Assembly: GCA_032622095.1 (NCBI GenBank)
Contig: CP136069.1
Coordinates: 159,701,043 to 159,765,042 of the forward strand
DNA length: 64,000 bases
Direction: 5' to 3'
Source: Siphonodentalium dalli
Taxonomy: Eukaryota > Mollusca > Scaphopoda > Gadilida > Siphonodentaliidae
This document shows, piece by piece, positions 1-12,000 of the stretch. A program made the position numbers and the translations under genes. Numbering within the stretch: position 1 is the first letter of the stretch; the number at the start of each line of letters is the position of its first letter. Below the pieces are notes generated by a model. It was not told the origin of the DNA. It was given only the letters and a program-made list of their open reading frames with translations, and made no database searches.

Positions 1-712
1 TTTTAAATACAAGACCATAAAAAATGGATTTTAACTAATTTTGAGAAATTGAGCCTCCGAAATTAGACGAACACCAAATTTTGGAGGCACATAACTCAAA
101 AAATACTGAACGTATCTAGGAAAGGTTTTCTGTTCTGTAATCAGGGTTGTGCACTCTACAAAATGGATATATAAATGGAAGGACATGTGAAAGGAAGTTT
201 TTTATAAACATCCTTAAAAAGCTATAAAATTAGTATTTTACCAAATTTATTTCACTAATTAATCAATTTCTCATTTCTTGATTCTTGTTGATTTTTAGTA
301 TATTATTTGTGATGGGTTAAAGTACTTATTCCCACTGAGAAACTTTGTGTTGCAATTATTTTGAGGTGAAACCATAAATGCACTGGACTATATCACAACA
401 GCTCCCTGCCTCAAAATATTTAACACAGTTACATAATTTCAATTTCTGGTTATATTCTAACCATTGTTACAAGCTCCTACTATGCTGTATGTTTATCAGT
501 GATTTGGTGCTGAAAATTCGAGTGACATTTTGAGAACAGCCTTCAGTTTTCACACCCCTAATTTTATTTCGCCCCCTACTCTTATTTGATTTTGATATAT
601 TTTCCACCCCCTATTTTTATTCTGCACCCTTCTTTTATTTGGATCCTGAGAGTACATTGTTAGCCACAAGCTTTTATTAGCTATACTATGTTGTCTATTA
701 GGCCATGGTTCA

Positions 713-973
713 TTAACCTTTCCATGACTGGAGCTTCCAGTAATTTTGCGAAAACCCTGTGCCAATGCATTCTCTTATATATGCAAGTCTCTCATAGAGA
801 GCCTTGCATATAAAAGAGAATACATTGGCCTAACACTTTACCTTGACCTTGTAAGCCAGTGCATTCTCTTATATATTCGAGGCTCCCTATGGGAGACTCG
901 CATATATAAAAGAATGCACTGGCATAGAATCTTTAATGCTGCACCAGTGCAGCTTCCATCATGAAAGGGTTAG
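713..973 (+). mobile_element. TTAA MITE family B (CCTTTCCATGA ends)
   Basis: TTAA|CCTTTCCATGACTGGAGC start, TCATGAAAGGG|TTAG end. It shares the CCAATGCATTCTCTTATATATG hairpins with family A but has different termini. Confidence 0.85.
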
Positions 974-1125
974 TTGTGCCCCGAAAAAAATGTTATGGTC
1001 TGGTATGGTCATTGAAGACTTAGAATTTAATGATTATTCTGGTGTCTAATCAAATAAAACTAGTTGTGTTAACAACATAGACAGTTGGAAGCAAAGTTTG
1101 ATTCAATGATTGTTCCCAGAATCTA

Positions 1126-1520
1126 ATTTTTATTCGCCCGTTTTGAAAAAAAAAAAACATATTATGTTATTGGTCTGTCTGTCCGTTCCCTTTTTTTAAT
1201 TCTGTGAGATAACTTTAGTAATTCTAAATTGAATGGACTGAAATTTGAAATATGTGTGTTAACTAGTACAAAATACAGGTCAAGTTCAAATTTGGGTTCC
1301 GTCTGCCAATTTTCAATAGAGCTACGGCCCTTTTTGTTGGAATATGCACTTAATTTTCGTTTCCGGATGACAATTGTAGTAAGTCTGAATTGAAGGGACT
1401 GAAATTTGGTATGTGAGTTTCTAGCCCAAAATTCAGGTCAAGTTAAATTTTGAATTCCGCCCGCCGATTTTCACCTGAGTTATGGCCCATTGTTGAAGTT
1501 ACCATGGGCATATTTTGCCA
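1126..1520 (+). repeat. Decayed TCTGTCCG / CAGGTCAAGTT repeat
   Basis: Contains CTGTCTGTCCGTTCCC, twice ACAGGTCAAGTTCAAA-like blocks and TTTCGTTTCCGGATGA; the same blocks lie at 42860-43260, 50450-50820, 56690-56960 and 32128-32390. Related to the GGGGGTATA family by layout. Bases 1-700 and 1740-2140 show nothing assignable. Confidence 0.6.
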
Positions 1521-2144
1521 CGCCCTCGCAATGCTCTTGTTTATTTCTAAAAACCACCAATCAAATAAAGCCACCTTATTTGGGAGGCATGTGGCCTAGC
1601 GGCCTTTTATTATCTTTTGATCAGGCTTCACTGGAATTTCGAAACAGAATTAAGTATTCGAGGTCTTATATCGACATCAACATTGTATCCAAATCGAACG
1701 AAAACGAGCACTGCTATAACAAGAAATCATAGCATCTAATATGTTCCTATCTCTATGTATGTGGCTTAACATGATGTACATGCACATCTCCTTGCACAAA
1801 CTTGTGATGACTGTGATTATTGACTTGGTATTCTGCACTCAGTTTGAGGGGGGATGGTGGCATTTATTACAATTACGCCATGAATGGAATGTGATCTATG
1901 GCTTTACTTCATGATAATTTATCCGTGTAAATACACACCAATATTTTCAGTTGAGGCGAAACAGAGTGTAGAAACAGATAACTATTTCCCATTCATTACC
2001 AATCAATTGTTGGGTTCTATTCCACTGATAAAAAAGCATTGATTGCCCTTGCCTCTCCTAATAAAAAACGAGAGTAGAATTTGGGAATACACAAATCAGG
2101 GAGACGAGAAGATGCCAAATCGATAAGATCACCGATTTCAACAC

Positions 2145-2543
2145 TTAACCCTTTACCCAACAAACCGGCCAAAACCGGCCAAATAAAGCTTCAACAGCCT
2201 AAAATATCTTCGGTCTGTCTCAATAGAACCATACAAATATGGATATCATTGGAACCGGCTCCTTGACCACATTGTGATAGTTACAGTTATGCCCTGTGCC
2301 AATGCATTCTCTTATATATGCGAGTCGACCATAGGTCGCCTCGCATATATAAGAGAATGCATTGGCCTAAACAAATCTTTTTTTAACACTTTTTACCATT
2401 TTTTCTTACATTCTTTAACAATTTTATAATTTTTAATGTGTTAAGCCAATGCATTCTCTTATATATGCGAGGCGACCTATGGTCGACTCGCATATATAAG
2501 AGAATGCATTGGCACAGGGCCCTTCTGTTGGGTAAAGGGTTAA
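2145..2543 (+). mobile_element. TTAA MITE family A (double hairpin), copy 1
   Basis: TTAA|CCCTTTACCCAACA left end and TGTTGGGTAAAGGG|TTAA right end. It contains two about 75-bp near-perfect hairpins (CCAATGCATTCTCTTATATATG arms split by a GTCGAC-type loop). No ORF. Opposite orientation to copies at 9.2 and 27.4 kb. Confidence 0.93.
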
Positions 2544-2654
2544 TCAAAATTTTGAATCTTCGCAGAGCCATAATTATGACTAGTATTGTTGATTATATAG
2601 TTATTACACTACATACTGCTTTTTATCGGATCACTCATATGTGTGTAATTTGTA

Positions 2655-2865
2655 AAGTAATGCCCTAAATAATTGACTCCTTAACCACAGCAGAATTATG
2701 GGTAATTTTTCAGGATTAAGTCGGAAATATGGCTTGTTGCCATTCAACGGAAAGCTCTCACTGAGCTTTCCGATGAATGGCAACAAGCCATATTTCCGAC
2801 TAAATCCTGAAAGATTACCCATAATTCTGCTGTGGTTAAGGAGATGATTATTTAGGGCATTACTG
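2655..2865. mobile_element. Palindromic TA MITE (CAGTAATGCCCTA family), copy 1
   Basis: Long inverted repeat: arms ACCACAGCAGAATTATGGGT ... CGGAAATATGGCTTGTTGCC around a short AGCTCTCACTGAG loop; ends AGTAATGCCC / GGGCATTACTG next to TA. Ends just before the first USP14 exon in the window. Confidence 0.88.
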
Positions 2866-2914
2866 TACATATCTATGCACAATAAAAATAATCTGCTTTA
2901 TCCTTTTTTTCAAG

Positions 2915-3045
2915 GATTGAGAGATTTGTACAAATCTATGGACAAATCAACGTCAGCAATACCACCTGTGATTTTTCTGCAAGTATTACATATGGCTTAC
3001 CCGAGGTTCGCTGAGAAAACAGATCAGGGTGGATATGCTCAACAG
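2915..3045 (+). CDS. USP14: USP14 exon (first in window)
   Basis: Acceptor TTTTTTTCAAG, donor CAG|GTGACG. Encodes LRDLYKSMDKSTSAIPPVIF, then LQVLHMAYPRFAEK and GGYAQQ, matching human LRDLFDSMDK...AEKGEQGQYLQQ. Begins in phase 2 (two bases complete a codon from an exon outside the window). Confidence 0.93.
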
Positions 3046-6000
3046 GTGACGTATTTGTATGCCATTAAACTTTTATTAACCTCTTCGCTGCTATACTTCT
3101 GCTTTATAGGTCCGTATTGATGACCTAATTTAGAAAACCAGCAGTCGGCCATTATTCGTAACTGGAACTCTGAGATTGGTGCATCAGAATAATTGTATTT
3201 CGATGTTGGAAACAGTGTATCATCAGGATTGTGAATGATAATTGCCTTTCAACAGAGTCAGGTTTAGGGTTTTCCTGATATTCTCATTATAATGTTCCAC
3301 TAGAAAATGACCATAACGTCAATGTCCCAGCACATGATGTCATTCAGCAGTGAAGAGGTTAATAAATGGATTCACCCATTCACTTCTAAATGGATTCATT
3401 GGAATGGTCTATTATTCATCTAGAGGGGTGTTTTGAAAAATATTTAAATATTCTCATATTCTCTTTAGGGGGAGACGCACGTTTTTTGCATAAATCAGGC
3501 CAAAAACGGCAAGAGATTTTCAAGAAAGAAAATCTCTGGACCGTTCTGGTGAAAAATATTCATTTTATATAGAAACTGAGCAATTATTAAGAGATGATTA
3601 AAAACAATGGATACATTTGAGAGCTTGAAAATAATTGTTTTGTTTTTTTGTCTCTTTCGGTACAAAGAACTGCTAGAATAATTAATAATTTAGCACAAAA
3701 CTCCAATCACCAAATAGCTTATTGTCTTGGCTCTATGAGAGGTGGTTTCATTTGTATTAGAATATCTAGTTAAGATTTTTAATTGCATAATATAGCGTCA
3801 TATTCCCATGTATTATAATGAAGAATAAAGCAGTCACAAATATTCCAGCACAACGAAAAAAAATGTTGGCATACAGTGTGGTCCAATCAACTGGAATTCG
3901 GCCACAGTGTTAACCCTTTGAACCCTGACGTCCTGAACGTTAAATGACCCCAACCCGAGGCGCCTGACGTTATATAGTGTTCCGACGACGTAACTAATAA
4001 AGCTCTTAATTGGGACGTATATATACATGTATACACGCTCAACTATACGGCAATCTACTATGCTAACTTAACAAGTGTGCGGTGAAATATGTCACAATGT
4101 ATTTCAACGAGACAGTCTATTCCACGTTCAATATACATGTATATATATATTGCGGCTTCCTATGGCCGCGCTATATATTTATAACGAAATTCTTACATTT
4201 TGCCTACAATAGAAGGCATTTCTCAAAATGCACATGTGTGCTTGCGCGAAGAAACAGACCCGCTGTTTCCAATTTGGCTGCTAAAATCAAAGGTATGAAC
4301 ATGTGAGTCATTCGCGCAAAGTATAGAAGCACTATTCTAGTTAATTTGTGTTTTTATCGCGAAATTATTAACGAAATACTTCCCCTTTTCCGACGATAAA
4401 AAGCGGGTTTTTTTCCTCTAAATAGGCCTCTGCGCATGCGCAAAGAAACAAACCCTCTGTCGTCAGTTTGTCGATCAAAGTCACGTGGGTAAACGTGTGA
4501 CACGTGTGTGCAAAGTAGAAGTACAACTCTAGCTGATATGTGCGTTTATTGAGCTGTAATTTCATGTCAAATATCGTCTGATTTCCGGACCGGTATTCCG
4601 GTCTCCCGGGATATAGGAATATAAGGATTGGACCGGTATTCCGGTCTCTCGGGTTCAAAGGGTTAAGAGATATGGTGGTCAGCTTTAAGATGGTTATGAA
4701 CCCATGACCCATGACATGACATGAACATTCTCAAATATAGAATATTATTTGTGGGTAGTTGCCTTTCTAATTGAAAATAATCATTAAATTTCATGAATCA
4801 AGAAAAACTAAGTCTCCTCTCGTGATCTTCAGATATGATATCATGGATATATGAACTGCACGTTTGAAAACATTCTATTTTACAGAAGTTCTTGGTACCG
4901 GAAAACAGTGAAATGTTAAATATTTTTCATTCCATAAAAATAAAGTAAATGAGTTTATTATATCCAGTGGGTTGATGATTCATAAATTTTGTGTCAAAAT
5001 AAATTGTACCAAATTTCACAAAGAAACTCCTGACAGATTTGAGAAAATTTTGAAACACCTTGAAACACCAGGAAATTTTGGCAAAACGTGTGTCTGACCC
5101 TCAAACCCCGCTGTCAAGGGTGACTGAGCTATGGTGGCATTGTAGCCAAACAGATTGCAAGTTACAACCAGATTTTGGGACATGAAATCTTATCACTTAA
5201 AGGCCCACTTAATTTTCGAACCCCCAGATCACAATATATGCCATATTATATACCATTTGAAAGAGGAATATGTTGTTTTTGTTGAGGTACCGATGTGTTT
5301 TCAATACTTAAGTTTCAAAGCTATTATTTTCAATGGAAGGGGAATAACTCTATATCATAGTTTGAATTCTGTTGCATTCTGGGAGCGATATTGGTGAAAT
5401 GTTTCTATGATTTCAGCTATTTTCTATTACTCTAAGGGCACCTTCTGAGATACAGATGTTCCAAATGGTGATGAATGATAGTATTTTAATTATATTTTAT
5501 GTCACAGATTGTTAATAAAACCATATATCAAATAACTATAACAAAAATAATCAGTGACTCGAACATTAAATGGGCCTTTAAAGGTACTCAACCCGTAAAG
5601 AGGGTCCCCATCTCAACAGATTCCAACAACAACAATCCGATCAGAGGGTCCTATATTACTATTTCTTTGGCTTTGGGGGTAAAAAATATTTGATTCGAGT
5701 CGAGGAACCCATCAAACAAAGCTCAGAGTTATTAGATATTGATTTTTCAAATTTGTTATGTTCTCGAGATGAGTACTGATAACTGCCGTAATCTGCTCTG
5801 GATGTGTACTCCAAATCTATTCAAACAGACAAGGATGAATAACTCTAAAATCAAGTGGTAATTTTAACGCAATTTTTACTGAGTTCTGGGCCAGATAGTA
5901 TTCCCGATAATGAAAAATAATAGATTTCTAAAATCGATATCTAACAAATCTGAGCTTTGATGGGTGACTTCCTCGACTCGAATCAAATATTTTTGACCCC

Positions 6001-9000
6001 CGAAGCCATTGAAATAGTAATTGAGAGGAGTTTTATCGGGTTGAGTACCTTTAAATAGAATGTAAAGTTTGTTTTAAAATTCCCATAAAAAATATAAGAT
6101 ATTAAAATTGGTTCTAAATGGAACATTGATGTGAGATATTTTCTCAGTCAGTTTCTGTTTTTGATTTTCAGGACGCTAATGAATGTTGGACAGAAGTTGT
6201 TCGGTGTTTGCAACAGAAATTACCTGCTTTATCAGTAAGTAATTAAAAAAAGGGTTTTCTTCTCACAATAATGACTACCTCCCTGAATTTAACAAACAAA
6301 AAAATTAATTTTTAAACATGTTATAAAATTTGAAAAAAGTGACACCATTATAACATCCGCAGTTATGAAACTTTAATCTTTAATGATATTACGGAAACAT
6401 TCCATTACCCATCCCCCCTCCCACATGACCCAGATCCAACCCCCACACCCTGCACCCAACCAACATCCCTTCCAACCGATATCATCTCCAACTTCCAACT
6501 TTAATACCTGTTCTATCCAGAAGCAGATATATCTCTGCAGAGAGACAGAGAGAGAGACACAGGTCATAAATCTAGATTAGAATAATATATGTCATCTGGC
6601 AGCTTTGTGTAAACAACACTGCTAGCAAATTAAAACAAACTGCCTGAATTTAGTGTGTCTGACATTTGCAGAATGAGGTCCCCAGAGGGTGAATTTAGTG
6701 TTGCTACCCCATACAGCAGGCTAGCATCACCAAATACACCCCCAGGGACCTAATTCTGCTTAGGCATCATCTTCTGGGAAGTATCTTAAGTATCAAATTG
6801 AAATTTTGTTTTAGTTACTTTTTGACTTTTTCCCTTCTGTTCAGTTTCTATGTCCCCCTAATTTGCAGAAGATAGAATGCATAATTGAGGTGCTCAATGG
6901 GTGTGCATTACAAGCTTCAACTGTAGAACTTCAATCTGTTCCCAGGTTTCCCATGGCTGTTGAGGCCTAATCAGACTGAGGATGAATCCGGTGATGCTAG
7001 CCTGCCTTGCGGAATAGTGTCATTAAATTCACCTTTTGGGGACCTCATTCTGCAAATGTCAGACACACTATATTCAGACTTGGCTGGCATGTTATTTTCT
7101 TAACCACCACTTATCCAGATGAAATCATACCCTGATTTTTCAAAGAAAAATTGGGGGGTATATTGGATTGAATTTGTCTTCTGTCTGTCAGGCGGTCCTT
7201 CCATCCGTCTGTCTGTTGGGATGTCTATCCATCCGTCTATCAACAATTGTTTTCTTCTCCATATTAAAGACCAAATATGTTTATATATTTCAGTGTGCAT
7301 GTTTCCTAGGTGACTCGCAATCAGATTTGTTCAATAAGTTCATCAGATCAAATAGGTGCGAAGCTAGGGCCATAACTCTTTCCCTCCATAGTAAATCTTA
7401 AAACAATTTCTTCTCAAGAACCATTGAACCTATATTAACTTATATTTGGTATGGATGGGCCTTGGGTGACCGGGTTCAGATTTGTTCAAATGGGGTCATT
7501 TCAGGAAATGAGGTCCCCAGAGGGTGAATTCGTTGATGCTATTCCACCTTGGGGAATAGTGTCATTAAATTCACCTTTTGGGGACCTCATTCTGCAAAGG
7601 TCAGACACACTAAATACACACACTAAATAACCACACATTTTCTTAACCACCACTTATCCAGGTGAAATCATACCCTATTGGATATTGGGGATATATTGAT
7701 ATTACTAGATGAATGGATCTCATAGATGGGGATTCACATTTGTTCTAATAGGGGCAGAGATAAGAGATTTAACTCTCCTCTATCCTGTTTGGTACTGGTA
7801 TAATAATATTGATTTCTAGGCAGCCTGGGTGGGGGAAATGTTTGAGGCAATGGGGAAGGAGTGTAGAGGGGTGGAGTTTTGACCCCCTACTTTGATCAAA
7901 ATTTAAACAGTTGAAAATTTCATGCCTGATACAACATTAGTTGTAGATTATATGTTCACATTAAAAATAGGTTAGAATTGTTCTCATAGTTTGGTTTGAT
8001 TTTCCAACATGTATGTTTTTAAACCAACAGTCCATATGTTCCTACTTCAGGTTAAACTGTTGGACCAAATTGGCCACAAATTTTAACTTTATGGGGTTGG
8101 TAAATTTCAAACGTTTGAGAGCTTGAAGTACTGGTACCAGTTGTAAAATTCAACCTAAAAGGGATGTGCAAAAGGATTTTTGTAAACTTAGTACTGTGGT
8201 ATGGTTGTCTTCTTTAAAAGGTAAGAGCTTGGAGATTTGTCAGTGGTGTGCAATTAGAAATTTCAAGTTGAAGAGCCCTGCTCATCTGAGAACCTCCAGC
8301 TATGTCCATGTTTAGAACTACTTGTCTTAAGTGATATTTACTGACTCTTGTAGTCTTCTCCCAGTCTTTACAGTCTGGTGAGCGACCCACAGTCATTGAC
8401 TGTCTTGTTGTATAATAAATAGAACAATCATCATCTACATTGGGCGATTAGTAAATTTTAACAACTGAGCATCAGCCAATGGTTCCTCACTAGAATAGCA
8501 TGTCAGAATTACACTGTTAGAACATTATTAATTTATTTTTAATTATCATTACAGGCGCAGCCATCAATCACAGCATCTGGTGGTCGAGGATTCATGGACC
8601 AATACATGTCAGGAGAGTTTGAAGTTGTGTATCCTTTGAATACCTTTGTCAGTTTTAAAGGTACGGTTGGCCTTGGCGGTGGGTATCCTGTGAAAATATT
8701 TCCACCCGTCAAAAACCGCCACAAACAGAAAGAACATCAAAATGTAGACAGACTTTGTCCGTATACAAATAAGAAATATCGCATAAACAGTATGTTATTG
8801 TCATATTTTTTACCATTGTTATGTAAACAAAGGCATAAAAAGTTACTTTTCTGGTGTTTGTTTATATTATGATGGTAAACATAAAGAGCGTTCTTTGTGG
8901 GTGAATTCCTGATATGGAACGAATAAAGAGCGTTTATGCCATTTGTGTGTGATTAGCCAGCAGCATTGTGTTGTATTCTGTAACACAATCAGGCTCTTGC

Positions 9001-12000
9001 TTAGGTAAAATATAGTAAATCTTAATGATAACATGCTGTTTACGAGATGGTCATGGTATATATGAACGAAACTGAATGCGTTTTAATGTTTTTCTGTTTA
9101 CGGTGATTGGAACAAATATGAATATTTTCGACAACTAAGGCCGCACGTGCCTTTAATGATAATGATTAATTAGAACAACAACATAATTTTTATAAAACCC
9201 TGATTTAACCCTTTACCCAACAGAAGGGCCCTGTGCCAATGCATTCTCTTATATATGCGAGTCGACCATAGGTCGCCTCACATATATAAGAGAATGCATT
9301 GGCTTAACACATTAAAAATTATAAAATTGTTGAAGAATGTAAGAAAAAATGGTAAAGAGTGTTAAACAAATTTTTTTTTTAGGCCAATGCATTCTCTTAT
9401 ATATGCGAGGCGACCTATGGTCGACTCGCATATATAAGAGAATGCATTGGCACAGGGCTAATTGTAACTATCACAATGTGGTCAAGGAGCCGGTTCCAAT
9501 GATATCCATATTTGTATGGTTCTATTGAGACAGACCGAAGATATTTTAGGCTGTTGAAGCTTTATTTGGCCGGTTCTGGCCGGTTTGTTGGGTAAAGGGT
9601 TAAAGGCTACAAATATCTTTTTTGTGAATAAAATACAGATAAAACTGAAGATTGGGTATAATGTTTATCTGTAAAGGTAGAACAAAGTTGTTAATTTCAG
9701 ATGCAGCTGAGCGTGATTCACTAAGAAGATAGAGTTCTCCCTCCTGGTATGCTCCAGGTACGCTTTGAATGTTTTTGCGAGATTTCTCTTGTTAAAACGG
9801 CCCGTTACCATCCCGATAGAAGGTATTTTCTATGAGAAAATGTCTAAATAAAATTGATATTAATTGATAGAAACTTTTCCAGATAGGTGTCCTCGATTGA
9901 TATTTATTATTTGTTGCTCTAGAATCTATATAATGCTTGCTAGGAAATGATACACTATCTTTAAACCATATTCGTAAAGTGACATTTCTTGCTCTTCTTT
10001 GTTTTTTTTATGGCCCCAAAAAGGGGTCCATTTTACAGACCCTGTGCTGCCCTAGTGGAAACCCTGCATGGGTTATCGGATCTGAATGAAATTTGGTACG
10101 GATACTCACCATCATGACTGCTTTAAAAAGAGGGGCCATTGGCGTTGTTTCCATTTATGTTCTTCACTTTTTCTTTATCTGTTTATTTCAAATTTGAGAT
10201 TGGTCCTGTCCATGTTTCAATTTGGCAGTGTGGGTGTATGCCAGAAATCTTCTTGTTTAAAAATTACAACGAAAACCAAAATTTATCAGACATGAATAAA
10301 CCTCAGCAATCTTAATTAGCACATCGCGTGTCCAAGCTTTTGTTGCCGAATATCGAGAATGTTAATAACAGGATTTTATTGCATAAGTCTACATAAGATA
10401 GGTGAAAGTCACTCTCTTCTCAAAAACAATAAATTCGAGAATGGGGATTATTTACCGAAGCCAACATCTCATTAATCTACTTAATACAAATATGTCTCTT
10501 AAAATCTGGTTACAAAAGTAGACTTGTGATTGTGTCATGTTTCACAAAAGCCGGACTGCTATATGTTGCTGTTAATACTTAATAATTCAAACATTTGTTA
10601 TTTATATTTATATTTATAAGTTAGATTGATTAAACATTGTAATTAGACCTTAGATACTCTTCCCTTAATATACTTCAAGATCGATCAAGTTACCTCCTTA
10701 GGCTTTGAATGTACATCGGGTCTATAGAGTTACCTCCCGCATGACATTTCTCCAAACAGTGACCACGATAGTTTCAAAGAAATTTTTTTCCATGGAGTTT
10801 TTAATTTTGTTGTTATCAACAACCACGAAAACCACAAAAATTGGACCACCACGAAAAAATGTACTTTTACAGTATTCCTTATCTAAGCTTAGATTACAAT
10901 GTGATGAAGATTCAGAAGAACCTGTGACCAAATCCACCGAGACATTCTTCCAACTAAGCTGTTTCATAGAAAAAGGTTGGTTTGTTTTTCAGTCAAAAAA
11001 CATGATATTGGAAAATATGCTCTGCTCCCAGTTTATTACTATCTGTTGCTGCAACTCCATTAACTTGTATATATAGAGGATCTCTAATGAGTCGCAATTC
11101 TATTAAAAAGTTATTAACTGAGTGCACTAAATTTTATTGAATTTAGTGGACAAGGTTAAAGGTACTCAATCTGATTCGATGGTCCCCATATCATCCGATT
11201 CCAACAAAAATATTTTTTGAAATGCCGCTTCAGTTATCAGAATCGATTAATTGCCCGAAAATAATGCTAACAGTCATCTATAGTATAAAATCGCCCAAAA
11301 CGTGTGATTTATCAACATTTTGTTCAACAAAATCGGGCCAGATTGTCAATTTTCTAACACCGAAAGGCGGTTGAGTTTAGTGTTATCCATCATCGTCCGC
11401 AATTTGGTCCGAGACCATCGGCATGATGAATATTTGCCAGGCCAACAATAAGTACATATCTTGAAAAATAACAGATTTAAAAAATTTATATCTGATCACT
11501 CTTATCATTGATTGGTGGGTTCCGAAACCAAAGAAATAGTAATTTGGGAGCGTTAATTCGGATTATTAGAATTGCGATGAATTTGAGATCCATTTTATCA
11601 CATAACATTTTAGCAAGGATAAAATGATCTTGAAACGGCTGAGGTTAAAAAACTAATTAATATTGATTTCCTTATCACAACCAGAGGAAGTAAAGACACA
11701 TTCAAGAAAAAATATAGTTCCATTTTAAATGTGTCTTTTCATGTTGACAACATTGTTCAACCACCCTTATCACCCATGTTTATCTCACAGTCAACACTAA
11801 ATAACCCAACACAAATTGAATATCTTAATAACAAAGTCCCGGCTTTAACATTGACATCACTGCGCTAAGCTCTTACATCACTGTGCATGCCGATAATACA
11901 CTTGTGTCTTTCTAAAAAATATGAGGCCATGTTTAGGGGCTAATTATGTGATAAAAGGCTATTTTGCAAGCCTTGAAATAGTGTGTCTTGTCATTTGCAG

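Noticed and set aside
4368-4712. 114-codon minus-strand ORF
   Set aside because: Spans a TTAA element with its internal GGTATTCCGG repeat; no domain or start context supports it.
6373-6580. Overlapping ORFs on both strands after the DANECW exon
   Set aside because: Pyrimidine-rich intron with AGAGAGAGAC microsatellite; no conserved residues or splice phase fit.
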